Notes: generated by a model not told the origin, from the sequence alone. DNA of 64,000 nt from Bog-105 sp965277435 (GCA_965277435.1 OZ255821.1:3038001-3102000), one strand, 5' to 3'. Numbered from the stretch's first letter, positions 8,424 to 17,297 are shown. A program made the numbers and translations.

Positions 8424-9338
8424 ATGCTAACGAACTTACCCCGAACGGTCCGCATCGTGGAAGTAGGCCCGCGCGATGGCCTACAAAATGAATCCATTTC
8501 AGTCCCAATAGCTACCAAAGTCAAGCTAATCGACTCCCTGGCACAAACCGGTTTAGCCCACATCGAATGCGGCAGCTTCGTTTCACCCAAACGCGTTCCG
8601 CAGATGGCAGATAGTTCGGCCGTATTTGAACGAATCGATCGAAGACCCGGAGTCGTTTACAGTGCCCTGGTACCGAATGAGCAGGGTCTAACCGCCGCCT
8701 TCGAAGCAAAAGCAGACGAAATCGCCGTTTTCGTATCTGCTTCGGAGGCATTCTCTCACGCCAACCTCAACTGCTCAATCGAGCAGAGCCTACGCCACGC
8801 AAGTGACGTTGTTCTAGAAGCTGCCGCCGCCCACATGCGCGTTCGCGGCTATGTCTCCTGTGTTCTCGGTTGTCCCTTCTCCGGCGACATTCCAATCCAA
8901 GAAGTGGCAAATGTAGCAAAGCAGCTTTACGACATGGGCTGTTACGAAATCTCCCTGGGCGACACCATAGGCGTTGGCACACCGCGACGAGCCCAGGCCC
9001 TTCTCGAAGTCGTCTCCCAATCAATTCCACTCGACTCCATTGCCGTTCACTTTCACGATACCTACGGCCAGGCGCTGGCCAACATCTTTGCTTCCCTCGA
9101 AGTCGGTGTGTCGGTCCTCGATAGCTCGGTCGCCGGTTTGGGCGGCTGTCCCTTTGCGCCGGGAGCCGGCGGCAACGTCGCCACGGAGGACGTGGTTTAC
9201 CTGTTAAACGGGCTCGGAATTCAGTGCGGAGTCGATCTGGAAAAGTTAGTGAACGCTGGCCGTCTCATCTCGTCCGCGCTCGATAGGCGAACTGTTTCCA
9301 AAGCGGCGCTCGCGCTTGAAGCCGTCAGCCGTCGTTAA
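8424..9338 (+). CDS. Hydroxymethylglutaryl-CoA lyase
   Basis: Cleaves HMG-CoA to acetoacetate and acetyl-CoA, the last step of leucine and ketone-body-type catabolism. Family signatures: EVGPRDGLQNE (13-23), metal-binding HFHD (209-212) and the catalytic-cysteine loop GLGGCPFAPGAGGN with Cys242. 304 residues, normal for bacterial lyases. It is followed by the two CoA-transferase subunits, which activate the acetoacetate it makes. A 20-bp palindrome starts at its stop codon. Confidence 0.95.
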   Translation: MLTNLPRTVRIVEVGPRDGLQNESISVPIATKVKLIDSLAQTGLAHIECGSFVSPKRVPQMADSSAVFERIDRRPGVVYSALVPNEQGLTAAFEAKADEIAVFVSASEAFSHANLNCSIEQSLRHASDVVLEAAAAHMRVRGYVSCVLGCPFSGDIPIQEVANVAKQLYDMGCYEISLGDTIGVGTPRRAQALLEVVSQSIPLDSIAVHFHDTYGQALANIFASLEVGVSVLDSSVAGLGGCPFAPGAGGNVATEDVVYLLNGLGIQCGVDLEKLVNAGRLISSALDRRTVSKAALALEAVSRR

Positions 9339-9355
9339 CTTATGTCGATAAGTTA
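9336..9355. promoter_or_regulatory. Perfect 20-bp palindrome between HMG-CoA lyase and scoA
   Basis: TAACTTATGTCGATAAGTTA: two perfect 8-bp arms around GTCG. The first TAA is the lyase stop codon. No T-tract follows, so an operator is more likely than a terminator. Confidence 0.4.
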
Positions 9356-9387
9356 TCATCTGCACTGATGCAGCGGAGAAGCGAGCC

Positions 9388-10089
9388 CTGAATAAAGTTT
9401 TCGCCCACAGCGACGAGGCTATAGCCGATATTTTCGATGGAGCTAGCGTGATGCTCGGCGGCTTCGGGTTGTGCGGCATCCCCGAAAATCTGATTGCAGC
9501 TCTAATTCGGAAAGGTGCAACCCGTCTTCACACTATCAGCAATAATTTAGGCATCGATGGCTTTGGATTGGGAAAACTGCTCGAGGCTGGCAGCATCGCA
9601 TCGCATATTGGAAGCTACGTCGGTGAAAACCGGCTGCTCGAATCCATGGTCATTGCCGGAACGCTTGAAGTTACCCTCATTCCACAGGGCACGCTCGCCG
9701 AACGAATCCGCGCGGGAGGAGCAGGCATCCCTGCATTCTTTACGCCGGCTGGCGTCGGCACAATCGTAGCGGATGGGAAGGAAGTGCGCGAGTTCGATGG
9801 CCGCACATATGTCATGGAACGAGCTCTCACCGCCGATTTCGCACTCGTAAAGGCTTGGCGCGGAGACCGGCTCGGCAATCTGGTCTACCGCAAAACCGCC
9901 CGAAACTTCAATCCCCTGATGGCAACCGCCGCGAAAATCACGATTGCCGAAGTCGAAGATCTTGTCGAACCAGGGGAACTCGATCCCGATCATGTCATCA
10001 CTCCGGGAATTTATGTGAAGCGGATTGTGAAGGGGGAACACTATGAACGCCGCATCGAACGCAGAACTACATCTACAACCCCGCGCTAG
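9388..10089 (+). CDS. scoA: 3-oxoacid CoA-transferase subunit A
   Basis: Alpha subunit of succinyl-CoA:3-ketoacid CoA-transferase, which converts acetoacetate to acetoacetyl-CoA. GGFGLCGIPENLI and NNLGIDGFGLGKLL are classical. The family normally begins NKVF and reaches GGFGLCG about 20 residues later. Here that N-terminus is encoded from a CTG at 9388 (L-N-K-V-F), with GGAG at 9375-9378. The first ATG, 9448, would remove it; a GTG at 9445 has the same drawback. Length about 233 residues. The 3' end overlaps scoB by 47 nt. Confidence 0.9.
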   Translation: MNKVFAHSDEAIADIFDGASVMLGGFGLCGIPENLIAALIRKGATRLHTISNNLGIDGFGLGKLLEAGSIASHIGSYVGENRLLESMVIAGTLEVTLIPQGTLAERIRAGGAGIPAFFTPAGVGTIVADGKEVREFDGRTYVMERALTADFALVKAWRGDRLGNLVYRKTARNFNPLMATAAKITIAEVEDLVEPGELDPDHVITPGIYVKRIVKGEHYERRIERRTTSTTPR

Positions 10090-10750
10090 CGAACGAGACG
10101 CGGGCAAACGGGAACGGATAGTACGCCGGGTGGCGCTCGAACTACAGGACGGCTTCTACGTGAATCTCGGAATCGGCCTGCCCACCCTCGTTGCCAACTA
10201 CGTTCCCGCCGGAGTCGAAGTCTTCCTGCAATCGGAGAACGGCATGCTGGGCGTGGGTCCGTATCCGCAGGCGAGTGAAATAGATGCCGACCTGATCAAC
10301 GCCGGCAAAGAAACGATTACGGAGCTGCCCGGATCAGCGTATTTTTCGAGTGCGGAATCCTTCGCCATGATTCGCGGCGGCCATGTCGATCTCAGCATCC
10401 TCGGCGCGATGGAAGTCGATGAGGAGGGAACTCTCGCCAACTGGATGGTTCCCGGCAAGGTAGTCAAAGGCATGGGAGGCGCCATGGATCTGGTAGCCAG
10501 CGCACGCCGTTTGATCGTTGCCATGGAACACACCACCCGCACAGGTACTCCGAAAATCCTCTGCGAGTGCTCCTTACCGGTTACCGGAATTCGCGTAGTG
10601 CAAATGATTGTAACCGACATGGCCGTTATCTCCGTCACTTCGCAAGGCTTGCGTTTGGATGAGATCGCGCCGGGGTTCTCGGTCGAAGACGTTCAGCAAG
10701 CAACCGAGCCGCAACTCCTCATTAGCGACACCCTCAAAACCATGCTGTAG
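10043..10750 (+). CDS. scoB: 3-oxoacid CoA-transferase subunit B
   Basis: Beta subunit of the same transferase; it carries the catalytic glutamate in QSENGMLGVGP (Glu65). FYVNLGIGLPTLVANY and GKVVKGMGGAMDL are also typical. 235 residues. ATG 10043 lies in the scoA 3' end, preceded by AGGGGG, so translation is probably coupled to scoA. With the HMG-CoA lyase this makes a complete route from HMG-CoA to acetoacetyl-CoA. Confidence 0.95.
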   Translation: MNAASNAELHLQPRASERDAGKRERIVRRVALELQDGFYVNLGIGLPTLVANYVPAGVEVFLQSENGMLGVGPYPQASEIDADLINAGKETITELPGSAYFSSAESFAMIRGGHVDLSILGAMEVDEEGTLANWMVPGKVVKGMGGAMDLVASARRLIVAMEHTTRTGTPKILCECSLPVTGIRVVQMIVTDMAVISVTSQGLRLDEIAPGFSVEDVQQATEPQLLISDTLKTML

Positions 10751-10763
10751 GCGAGGTCCGTGC

Positions 10764-10848
10764 GGTGGAGCGGGCCTCCTGGCCTAATGTCGCTTAATCG
10801 TGGAGCGGGCCTCCTGGCCTGCCATGCCGCCATTCGTGGCGGCATCTT
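10764..10848. repeat. REP-like repeat, family B (two adjacent copies)
   Basis: GGAGCGGGCCTCCTGGCCT occurs twice about 35 bp apart. The second copy continues into the hairpin ATGCCGCC-ATTCGT-GGCGGCAT. A third copy follows the efflux operon at 38528-38574. Confidence 0.75.
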
Positions 10849-10858
10849 TCGTCTGCCT

Positions 10859-11941
10859 TTAACGATGTCCGCCGCCCCCACCCCCATGGAAGCCGCCGCC
10901 ACCGCTGGCATGAAATCCGCCGCCGCCGTGGAAGCCACTGCTCCCTCCGTGGAAAGCGCTGACCCGAGCGTTCACTCCACCCACACGCCCCCCATGCCAG
11001 CCATAACCGGGATGTCCGTGCCAGCCGCCTCGGTAGTATCCACCCCCGTAGAAAGGCCGTCCATAGTAGCCATAGCCACCGCCGTAAAAACCGAAGTAAG
11101 CGGGCGAATAGAAGCCAAACCCAAACGGGCTATACAGCGACCCGGCCACCGGCCAAAAGCCATAAGAACTGAAGTACGGATCCCAGTACCATCCGTTGCC
11201 CGCCACAGCGTAGCTATCGGCATTTGCCGCCGCGCCTTCGCTGGCCTGTGCTTCATCCTGACTGCGAGCCCTGCTCCATACGTACAGCGGGTCCGCTCTT
11301 ACACTCTTCTCGTCGAAATTCTCCTTCTTCATCGCCTGCTCGCCGAGGAGCGAAATCTGGTTATTCTTCCCCAGAGTTTGTGTTTTGGCCGGGGTCGCCA
11401 CCTGGAGCTTTCCATCGAGCACGCGAATCGTTTGCTCATCAGCATTGAATACGTAAAGCCCCTTCTTGTCCACGTGAGTGGTTGCTCCGTTGATCGTTAC
11501 CGCCAGATTAGTTCCTTTGATAATTTGATCGACCTCGAGCATGCTCGATCCCCGAGCTAAGTTCACATTCGTATCTGCCAGCCCTGCCGAGAGTAGCCGC
11601 ACTTCGCTGTTATGCCCAACCCGCAGGAAAGCGCCCGGTGTGAGCAGCATTTCCACATAGCCATCGCTCGTAGTCAGCGTCTCTCCGGGATTGACTGTCG
11701 CCCTCCCAATCGATTGCGGAGAAAGGCTTTGGCCATTTAGCGACGCTTGCCCCTCCACATAGTTCACTGTGCCTGGTCCGACCGGGGCAGGCGCAGCTTG
11801 CTGTTGCGAGTAGTTTTGGCTATTCGGGGTCTGTGGCTGCGCCCCAGGGTCGGACAGACTGTTCACTTGCGCTAATCCCAGGGCGGCCGAAGCCAATAGC
11901 ACCGGGATCAGTTTCCGAGCCGTTCCAGTTTGTCCTTTCAT
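10859..11941 (-). CDS. FecR-domain exported protein with Gly/His/Tyr-rich tail
   Basis: 360 residues with an N-terminal signal peptide (LIPVLLASAALGLAQ). A FecR-like domain spans about 55-160 (VNPGETLTTSDGYVEMLLTPG, GAFLRVGHNSEVRL). The C-terminal third is low complexity: aromatic/glycine repeats (YYGRPFYGGGYYRGG) and then FHGGGG-type repeats to the end. Probably envelope-associated; the His-rich tail could bind metal, but that is inference. Unlike iron-responsive FecR it has no transmembrane anti-sigma region and no sigma factor beside it. The start, MKGQTG, is followed by normal signal-peptide charge order. Confidence 0.75.
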   Translation of the reverse strand: MKGQTGTARKLIPVLLASAALGLAQVNSLSDPGAQPQTPNSQNYSQQQAAPAPVGPGTVNYVEGQASLNGQSLSPQSIGRATVNPGETLTTSDGYVEMLLTPGAFLRVGHNSEVRLLSAGLADTNVNLARGSSMLEVDQIIKGTNLAVTINGATTHVDKKGLYVFNADEQTIRVLDGKLQVATPAKTQTLGKNNQISLLGEQAMKKENFDEKSVRADPLYVWSRARSQDEAQASEGAAANADSYAVAGNGWYWDPYFSSYGFWPVAGSLYSPFGFGFYSPAYFGFYGGGYGYYGRPFYGGGYYRGGWHGHPGYGWHGGRVGGVNARVSAFHGGSSGFHGGGGFHASGGGGFHGGGGGGHR

Positions 11942-12175
11942 GTTTTGTTCTCCTATCTGTTAGACGCATAAAGAACGTTGAAGTCGCGTGAATCGAGAGT
12001 AGCTCGTAGGATGGGCTTTTGTATCTCCCGGAACATCGGTGACAGTTCGGTCCGGGAACACGGATCGAAGGCGGCATAGCAGAAAATAATCCGTTCGAGA
12101 GGGAAGGCCCCGAGAATTCCCGGACCTTCCCATTTGGACCACCATGGTCGTCCAAAGCCGCTATGTGCAGCTTGA

Positions 12176-13063
12176 TCAGAAAAACTTCATATTCGTCAGA
12201 TCCTCGATCAACCCCGGCCCAGTCGGTTTCCAGCCCAGCGCTTTGCGCGTCCACTCGCTCGAAGCCGGCATATCCACCCCCGCGAACTGCGCAAACCATC
12301 CAAAGTGCTCGGCAGCCTTCTCCGCACCAATCGACACCACCGGCATCTTCAGCCCTTTGCCGAGCGTCTCGGCGATTTCGCGCAGCGCCACGCCTTCTTC
12401 CTGCACCGCGTGATACACCGTCACGCCCGGTCCCGTCTCCTCGACCGCGAGACGATACAGGTGCACTACGTCTTTCAGCGGAGCCGCTGCCCAGCGGTTC
12501 GCGCCATCGCCGACGTAAGCCGAAACGCCCTTCTCGCGTGCCATTTGCGTCAGTAGCACCACCAGCCCTTGCTTGCGCGTGTCATGCACCTGCGGCAGGC
12601 GCACAATGGCCACACGCACACCCCGCTCGGCTACGTCCTTTGCTGTCTGTTCAGGCTGCCGCGGTATCGTAGCCGAGCTCGCTGGCGGATCGCCCTCCGT
12701 GCGCACATGCCCCGGTCCGCCGCTCGTCAGTCCCGTCCCGGAGGTCACGACCAGCAGCTTGCCTGGTTCCAGGACGGAACCTAGCGCCTCAATGGCCTTA
12801 CGCTCGTCCTCTCCGTTCTGCGCGAACTTCGAAAAGTCGTGGTTGAACGCCAGGTTCACCACGGCATCCATGCCTGTCGCTCCGCTGCGCAGGCTGTCGA
12901 GGTCCTCAAGGTCGCCGCGATGCACCTCGGCGCCCGCTGCCTTCAACTGATCCGCGCCGGCGTCACTGCGTGCCAGCCCGCGCACCTGATGCCCTGCCTC
13001 AATGAGTTCCTTCACCAGTTCCGTCCCGATGAATCCCGTCGCTCCCGTCACAAAAACTCGCAT
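12176..13063 (-). CDS. NAD(P)-dependent SDR-family epimerase/reductase
   Basis: 295 residues. It begins MRVFVTGATGFIGTELVKEL, the Rossmann TGxxGxxG motif of extended/atypical SDRs. The frame stays open about 660 nt further upstream, but that part is antisense to the TetR gene and has no family pattern, so ATG 13063 is the start. Related proteins are annotated as nucleoside-diphosphate-sugar epimerases or atypical reductases; the substrate is unknown. It is divergent from the TetR gene with a palindrome between them, suggesting TetR control. Confidence 0.85.
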   Translation of the reverse strand: MRVFVTGATGFIGTELVKELIEAGHQVRGLARSDAGADQLKAAGAEVHRGDLEDLDSLRSGATGMDAVVNLAFNHDFSKFAQNGEDERKAIEALGSVLEPGKLLVVTSGTGLTSGGPGHVRTEGDPPASSATIPRQPEQTAKDVAERGVRVAIVRLPQVHDTRKQGLVVLLTQMAREKGVSAYVGDGANRWAAAPLKDVVHLYRLAVEETGPGVTVYHAVQEEGVALREIAETLGKGLKMPVVSIGAEKAAEHFGWFAQFAGVDMPASSEWTRKALGWKPTGPGLIEDLTNMKFF

Positions 13064-13137
13064 AGATTTGTCCTCTCGCTGTTTGCCGGCGCGACCCTGA
13101 AAGCGCCACGCCAGAATTGATATCCGCGTCTCCGCGG

Positions 13138-13158
13138 AAGTGGAGACGATCTCCGCTT
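13138..13158. promoter_or_regulatory. Candidate TetR operator
   Basis: AAGTGGAGA-CGA-TCTCCGCTT: two 9-bp half-sites with one mismatch, midway between the divergent SDR and TetR starts. A weaker related half-site pair (AAGTGGAG ... TCTCCGG) follows at about 13166-13184. Confidence 0.6.
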
Positions 13159-13213
13159 GTAAGATAAGTGGAGCCTGTCTCCGGTTGCAGAATCTTTTCT
13201 GCGAAACTTGTGT

Positions 13214-13804
13214 ATGCCGAAAAAGCAGGCCTTGCCACCTTCGGGCGCACGCAAACCCCGCGCGGATGCACAGCGCAACCGCGCGCGCATTCTCGAGGTT
13301 GCTAGGCTGGCCTTCACCCGGCACGGCGCCGAGGCTACGCTCGATGACATCGCCCGCAAGGCGGCCATCGGCCCAGGCACGCTCTACCGTCACTTTCCTA
13401 CCCGAGACGCCCTGATCGAAGCGATCTACCGCAGCGAAGTCGAAAAACTGACTGCAGCCGGGCAGCGCTTCGCCGCCACGATGCCGCCGCTCGAAGCTCT
13501 CCGAGCCTGGATGCTTCTCTTCATCGACCACGTGGCCGGCAAAAAACTCATCCTTCCCGCCATGGACACTGTTGCGGGCGGATCCATGCGCCTCATCGAA
13601 GGCGCGCGCGGTCTCATCCACAGCGCATTCGTCGCCTTGGTGCAACGCGCGATCAACAGCGGCGATCTCCGTGCAGATACCGATCCCGATGACTTCGTCC
13701 GTGCCCTCGTCGGTGTCTTCCACACGACTGCTCTGCCGGGCTGGGAGCCAAGTGCCCGCCGTATCGTCGACATCCTTATTGCCGGCTCGCGGCCCCGCAA
13801 ATGA
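13214..13804 (+). CDS. TetR-family transcriptional regulator
   Basis: About 196 residues. The N-terminal helix-turn-helix is clear: ARLAFTRHGAEATLDDIARK then GPGTLYRHFPTRDALIEAIY. The C-terminal ligand domain is of the type seen beside SDR genes. ATG 13214 was chosen over a TTG two codons earlier. It is transcribed away from the SDR gene, with an inverted repeat in the shared promoter region, so it probably represses both itself and the SDR. The ligand is unknown. Confidence 0.88.
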   Translation: MPKKQALPPSGARKPRADAQRNRARILEVARLAFTRHGAEATLDDIARKAAIGPGTLYRHFPTRDALIEAIYRSEVEKLTAAGQRFAATMPPLEALRAWMLLFIDHVAGKKLILPAMDTVAGGSMRLIEGARGLIHSAFVALVQRAINSGDLRADTDPDDFVRALVGVFHTTALPGWEPSARRIVDILIAGSRPRK

Positions 13805-13857
13805 GCAGCTCTATAGTTCACTCCGCGCGCCGAAGAAGTAGCCCCAGCAGACTGATT

Positions 13858-13975
13858 CTTGTGGGGCAGTTCCGCGAACTGCGCCGGCCTCGTAGGCCGG
13901 CTCTTCCAATCGTCGAGCCACTTTATGTCGAGACGACTTAACTAAGTGACATTAGGCTTGAGCCTGCCATTTCTT
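13858..13975. repeat. Composite REP-like repeat (family C then family A)
   Basis: Same order as at 8275-8374: GGGCAGTTCCGCGAACTGC, palindrome CGGCCTCGTAGGCCGG, ACTAAGTGACATTA, then a family A variant GGCTTGAGCCTGCCAT. No gene is seen in the 13805-14006 gap. Confidence 0.75.
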
Positions 13976-14006
13976 GACTGAATGCGCCCGCTACAATCAA
14001 CGCAGC

Positions 14007-14951
14007 ATGGCCGAAACTCCTTGGGGCAATCTGCAGGTCAACGATGCGCACGTACACTTCTTCTCTCGTACTTTCTACGAAGGCCTGGCGCGTCAGAAAA
14101 AGGCAACGGATGCCGATGCTGTTGGTACTCTGCTGGGTTGGGAAGTGCCGGCTGATCCCGTCGTATTAGCGGATCGTTGGGCGGCGGAACTGGAATTCAA
14201 CGGAGTCGAGCGCGCCTGTCTCATCTCGAGCGCGCACGGCGACGAAGCGAGTGTGGCCGCTGCCGTTGCGGCGCACCCCGATTGCTTTTACGGTTTCTTC
14301 CTGCTCGATCCCATGCAGCCCGATGCGCTCGACCGGCTCACCGCCGCCGTACGGAATCCGCATCTGCATTGCGTTTGCCTGTTTCCAGCGATGCACACCT
14401 ATTCCGTGGCCGATGGGCGGCTGGTTCCGATGTTCGAATTGATCTCCGACCATCAACTCGCGGTGTTCGTGCATTGTGGCGCGCTCAGCGTCGGTGTCCG
14501 GAAGAAGCTCGGCTTGCCCAGCCAGTTCGACATGCGCTTTTCCGATCCGCTGAATCTGCATCCGGTGGCGCTGCACTTCCCGCAAATCCGTTTCATCGTG
14601 CCCCACTTCGGCGCGGGCCTATTTCGCGAGACTCTGATGCTGGCCGATCTTTGTCCTAATGTCTATCTGGATACTTCGAGCTCGAATCGCTGGATGCTTT
14701 ACGACGGACTCGATCTGCGAGCCACCTACCGGCGCGCGATCGACCTGATCGGAACGGAGCGGTTGCTGTTCGGCACCGATTCGAGCTTCTTTCCACGCGG
14801 CTGGCATCACGCCATCTTCGATACCCAAGTGAAGGCGCTCTACGAACTAGGCCTCGATGAACGACAGGCCGAGCAGATTCTCAAATTGAACCTGGAACGT
14901 CTCTTCGACGGCCGGCGCCCAGCTGTCCCGGAAAATTCCCCGAGACTTTGA
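14007..14951 (+). CDS. Amidohydrolase-family metal-dependent hydrolase
   Basis: 314 residues from ATG 14007 (MAETPWGNLQVNDAHVHFF). The DAHVHF motif gives the HxH metal ligands of amidohydrolase-2 TIM barrels. Further ligands are expected at FVHCGA and FIVPHFGAG, and the final Asp in LLFGTDSSFF. The family includes decarboxylases and lactonases, so the reaction cannot be fixed. The preceding in-frame start at 13974 lies in the upstream repeat and was not used. The next gene starts 33 bp downstream on the same strand. Confidence 0.8.
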   Translation: MAETPWGNLQVNDAHVHFFSRTFYEGLARQKKATDADAVGTLLGWEVPADPVVLADRWAAELEFNGVERACLISSAHGDEASVAAAVAAHPDCFYGFFLLDPMQPDALDRLTAAVRNPHLHCVCLFPAMHTYSVADGRLVPMFELISDHQLAVFVHCGALSVGVRKKLGLPSQFDMRFSDPLNLHPVALHFPQIRFIVPHFGAGLFRETLMLADLCPNVYLDTSSSNRWMLYDGLDLRATYRRAIDLIGTERLLFGTDSSFFPRGWHHAIFDTQVKALYELGLDERQAEQILKLNLERLFDGRRPAVPENSPRL

Positions 14952-14984
14952 CCCCGCCGCTGCACTTTTTTACTTAGTGCTTAT

Positions 14985-15605
14985 ATGAAACGGTCCTTGC
15001 TGGGAGTCATAATCCCTTTTCGATCCACGCGGCCTCCTCTGCTGCAACTCCCGGCGCCCAACGCGGCGGACGTGAAAACGGCCCAGATTTCCGTATATCC
15101 TGAATTCGAAGCGGCGCAACCTTTTCGCCGCGAACGTTGGAGTGAACTCGAAGCCTTCGCTCCCGGCATCCTGGTCGGCTATAGTTTCGACCTCGAGCGT
15201 TTAGTGGAGAAGGTCAAGACCAAAGAATTAAATCTGCCCTCCGTGGATCGCATGATTTTCGCTCTCACCGATTGTGGATCGAATCCGATCAGCGATGTTT
15301 TGCGCGACCGGCTCTGGCAAGTACTCGGCGTCCCGGTTTATGAACTCATTGTGGCGCCCGGCTGCAACCTGCTGGCGACAGAATGCGAAGCCCACGACGG
15401 ATGGCATTTGCAGGACGGCGCTCACGCTTATCTGGTACGAGGCGAACTAGTCTACGACGCCCCTCCAGTAGCTGGACGCCACACCGGTTTTACCGGCGAA
15501 GTCGAAACGAGCCCTTGCCCGTGCGGCCGCCCCTCGCTGCGTCTGAAAAACCTCGCCCCGCATCTTCCGCGCCCCTACGAGCACCGCATCGCCGCAGTAG
15601 CCTAG
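14985..15605 (+). CDS. Truncated PaaK-like (adenylate-forming) protein
   Basis: 206 residues resembling the middle and end of phenylacetate-CoA ligase-type enzymes. LVGYSFDLERLVEKVK and LPSVDRMIFALTDCGSNPIS fit the region before the acyl-binding loop. TECEAHDGWHLQDGAHAYLV fits the core near the AMP site, and SPCPCGRPSLRLKN the Cys-rich turn. The normal N-terminal half, with the phosphate-binding loop, is absent, and there is no second fragment nearby. It is therefore probably not a functional ligase; it may be a repurposed domain or a remnant. The ATG and frame are intact. Confidence 0.55.
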   Translation: MKRSLLGVIIPFRSTRPPLLQLPAPNAADVKTAQISVYPEFEAAQPFRRERWSELEAFAPGILVGYSFDLERLVEKVKTKELNLPSVDRMIFALTDCGSNPISDVLRDRLWQVLGVPVYELIVAPGCNLLATECEAHDGWHLQDGAHAYLVRGELVYDAPPVAGRHTGFTGEVETSPCPCGRPSLRLKNLAPHLPRPYEHRIAAVA

Positions 15606-15684
15606 CTATAGCTAGCCACGCTGCAACAGCGTCTAACGTCTCTCGATCACGGGAGGGGAGAATTTCTCAGAGGAGACGATCCTA

Positions 15685-15960
15685 ATGAAAATATGGAAAC
15701 CAAAGACGCAACTACGAGGAAAGCCGCTCGTCGGACCTACTGGCAAAGTATATCCGAATATGAGGGACATAACGGACGAGGTGGACGCTGCCAATGGCTT
15801 TATAATTCCGTGGATTGGGCCGAAGCCCAGCAAGGAGGAGGAGGAGGAGGACCACATAACATCGGAGCGAATGGAGGAAATCGAGGAGGACCAGGCGGGC
15901 CTGGCGCGGCGCTACCGAAGACACCTCCCGTCCCAAACCCCGAAGCCGCACTCACGTTAG
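15685..15960 (+). CDS. Small hypothetical protein, acidic middle
   Basis: 91 residues from ATG 15685, with AGGAG at 15671-15675 (9-nt spacing). It starts basic (MKIWKPKTQLRGKPLVGPTG), has a hydrophobic NGFIIPWIGPKP stretch, a Glu-rich run and a basic Pro-rich end. Not recognised. A second frame, 15693-15965, is also open and reads as a Gly-rich protein. The 15685 frame is preferred because of the SD and the more varied composition. The tolC start lies 8 bp beyond its stop. Confidence 0.5.
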   Translation: MKIWKPKTQLRGKPLVGPTGKVYPNMRDITDEVDAANGFIIPWIGPKPSKEEEEEDHITSERMEEIEEDQAGLARRYRRHLPSQTPKPHSR

Positions 15961-15968
15961 CATGAATT

Positions 15969-17297
15969 GTGCGTGCGCGTAACCTGTTCATCTGCTTCTT
16001 TTTGACCGCTCTGGCGATACGAGCCGAGACCTACACTTTGACTCTGCAGCAGGCTCTGGAACTGGCTGCGCGGCAGAACCCGGATGTGACGATTGCGCGG
16101 CTCGACCAGCAGCACGAAGAACAAGGTGTCACCGTCGCCTCCGACCCATTCCATCCCAAAGTCATACTAGGCAGCGGCGCGGCTTATACCTACGGCTATC
16201 CGAACACGATTCAGGGCAGCGCTCCAGCTATTTTTCAACTCACCACGCAACAGTCCCTCTTTAACCGGCCGAAGAGTTATGAACAGGCGGCGGCGCGAGA
16301 AGTAGCCCGCGGCGCGGAGTATGGCGCGCAGGCGAAGACCGATGACGTGGCCTACCAGGCCGCTGACTTATTCTTAACGGCCAGCCAGGTCGAGCATGCC
16401 GGCGAAATCATTTCGACTCAGCTGCCCAGTCTCCAAAAGGTCATCGACACCATGTCGGCAGCCGTTAGCGGAGGCACGGAGTTGCCGCTGGAGCTGAAGC
16501 GCGCGCGAGTGAACCTGGCCAGTTCGCAACAGCAACTCGACGCCACCCGCCTCGACAGAGATTATTACGAGATGTTGCTGGCCGTTGTAGTGGGCTATCG
16601 TGCCACGGACCGGGTGAAGCCCGTCGATTCGGATCTGCCCAGTGCGCTGGCGCCTGATTCAGAAACAGACGCCATCGATACGGCGTTGCGCTCGAGCCGT
16701 CAACTGCGCCAGTTACAGGCGAACATTTTGGCAAAAGAGATGGACTATCGGTCGTACAAAACCGCTCGCTGGCCGCAAATCGATTTAGTGGCGCAATATG
16801 CGTTGTTTGCCAAATATACTTACTCGCAATACTTCCCAGCGAACAAGTTTCAATACAACAACTTTCAGCTGGGCGCAGCGATCACACTGCCGCTGCTCGT
16901 CGGTAGTGGGCGCGGAGGTTACATGGCGCAGGCCTTGACCGACATTCAGAAGCTGCGGATTCAAACCGATCAGTTGCGTAACCGCATCCTGATTGATACG
17001 CGCCGCAGCTATGAGCAATGGAGAAAGGCCGAAACGATTCGCGATCTGGCGCGCCAGAAACTCGATCTGGCGCGTGAAGATCTAACCGTGAAGCTGGCTC
17101 AGAATGGAGAAGGCCGCGTGCCTCTCCGCGTGCTCGAGCAGGCCCGTTTGGAAGAGAGCGATTTGTGGATGCAGCTTTACGACTCCGAAACCCAAGTGAC
17201 GCGAACTAAACTGGCGATCCTGCGCCAGACGGGAGCTCTGATGGCCGCCATACGCGGCCAAGAGGGAGGAACCGTACCTGGTGCCAGCCGCCCCTGA
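15969..17297 (+). CDS. TolC-family outer membrane efflux protein
   Basis: 442 residues from a GTG start. The N-terminal signal peptide (LFICFFLTALAIRAE) is followed by TYTLTLQQALELAARQNPDV, the standard opening of TolC/OEP channels. The rest shows two long-helix repeats (second about 230-430). It is the first gene of a three-gene export operon: its last 17 nt overlap the ABC ATPase start, and the permease follows. It probably forms the outer-membrane exit for that ABC transporter, although no membrane-fusion protein is encoded here. Confidence 0.9.
   Translation: MRARNLFICFFLTALAIRAETYTLTLQQALELAARQNPDVTIARLDQQHEEQGVTVASDPFHPKVILGSGAAYTYGYPNTIQGSAPAIFQLTTQQSLFNRPKSYEQAAAREVARGAEYGAQAKTDDVAYQAADLFLTASQVEHAGEIISTQLPSLQKVIDTMSAAVSGGTELPLELKRARVNLASSQQQLDATRLDRDYYEMLLAVVVGYRATDRVKPVDSDLPSALAPDSETDAIDTALRSSRQLRQLQANILAKEMDYRSYKTARWPQIDLVAQYALFAKYTYSQYFPANKFQYNNFQLGAAITLPLLVGSGRGGYMAQALTDIQKLRIQTDQLRNRILIDTRRSYEQWRKAETIRDLARQKLDLAREDLTVKLAQNGEGRVPLRVLEQARLEESDLWMQLYDSETQVTRTKLAILRQTGALMAAIRGQEGGTVPGASRP

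Noticed and set aside
10760..11560. 266-residue plus-strand ORF
   Set aside because: Antisense shadow of the FecR protein and its Gly-rich tail; repetitive Pro/Ala composition.
13064..13723. N-terminal extension of the SDR gene by 220 residues
   Set aside because: It is antisense to the TetR gene; the SDR family starts at ATG 13063.
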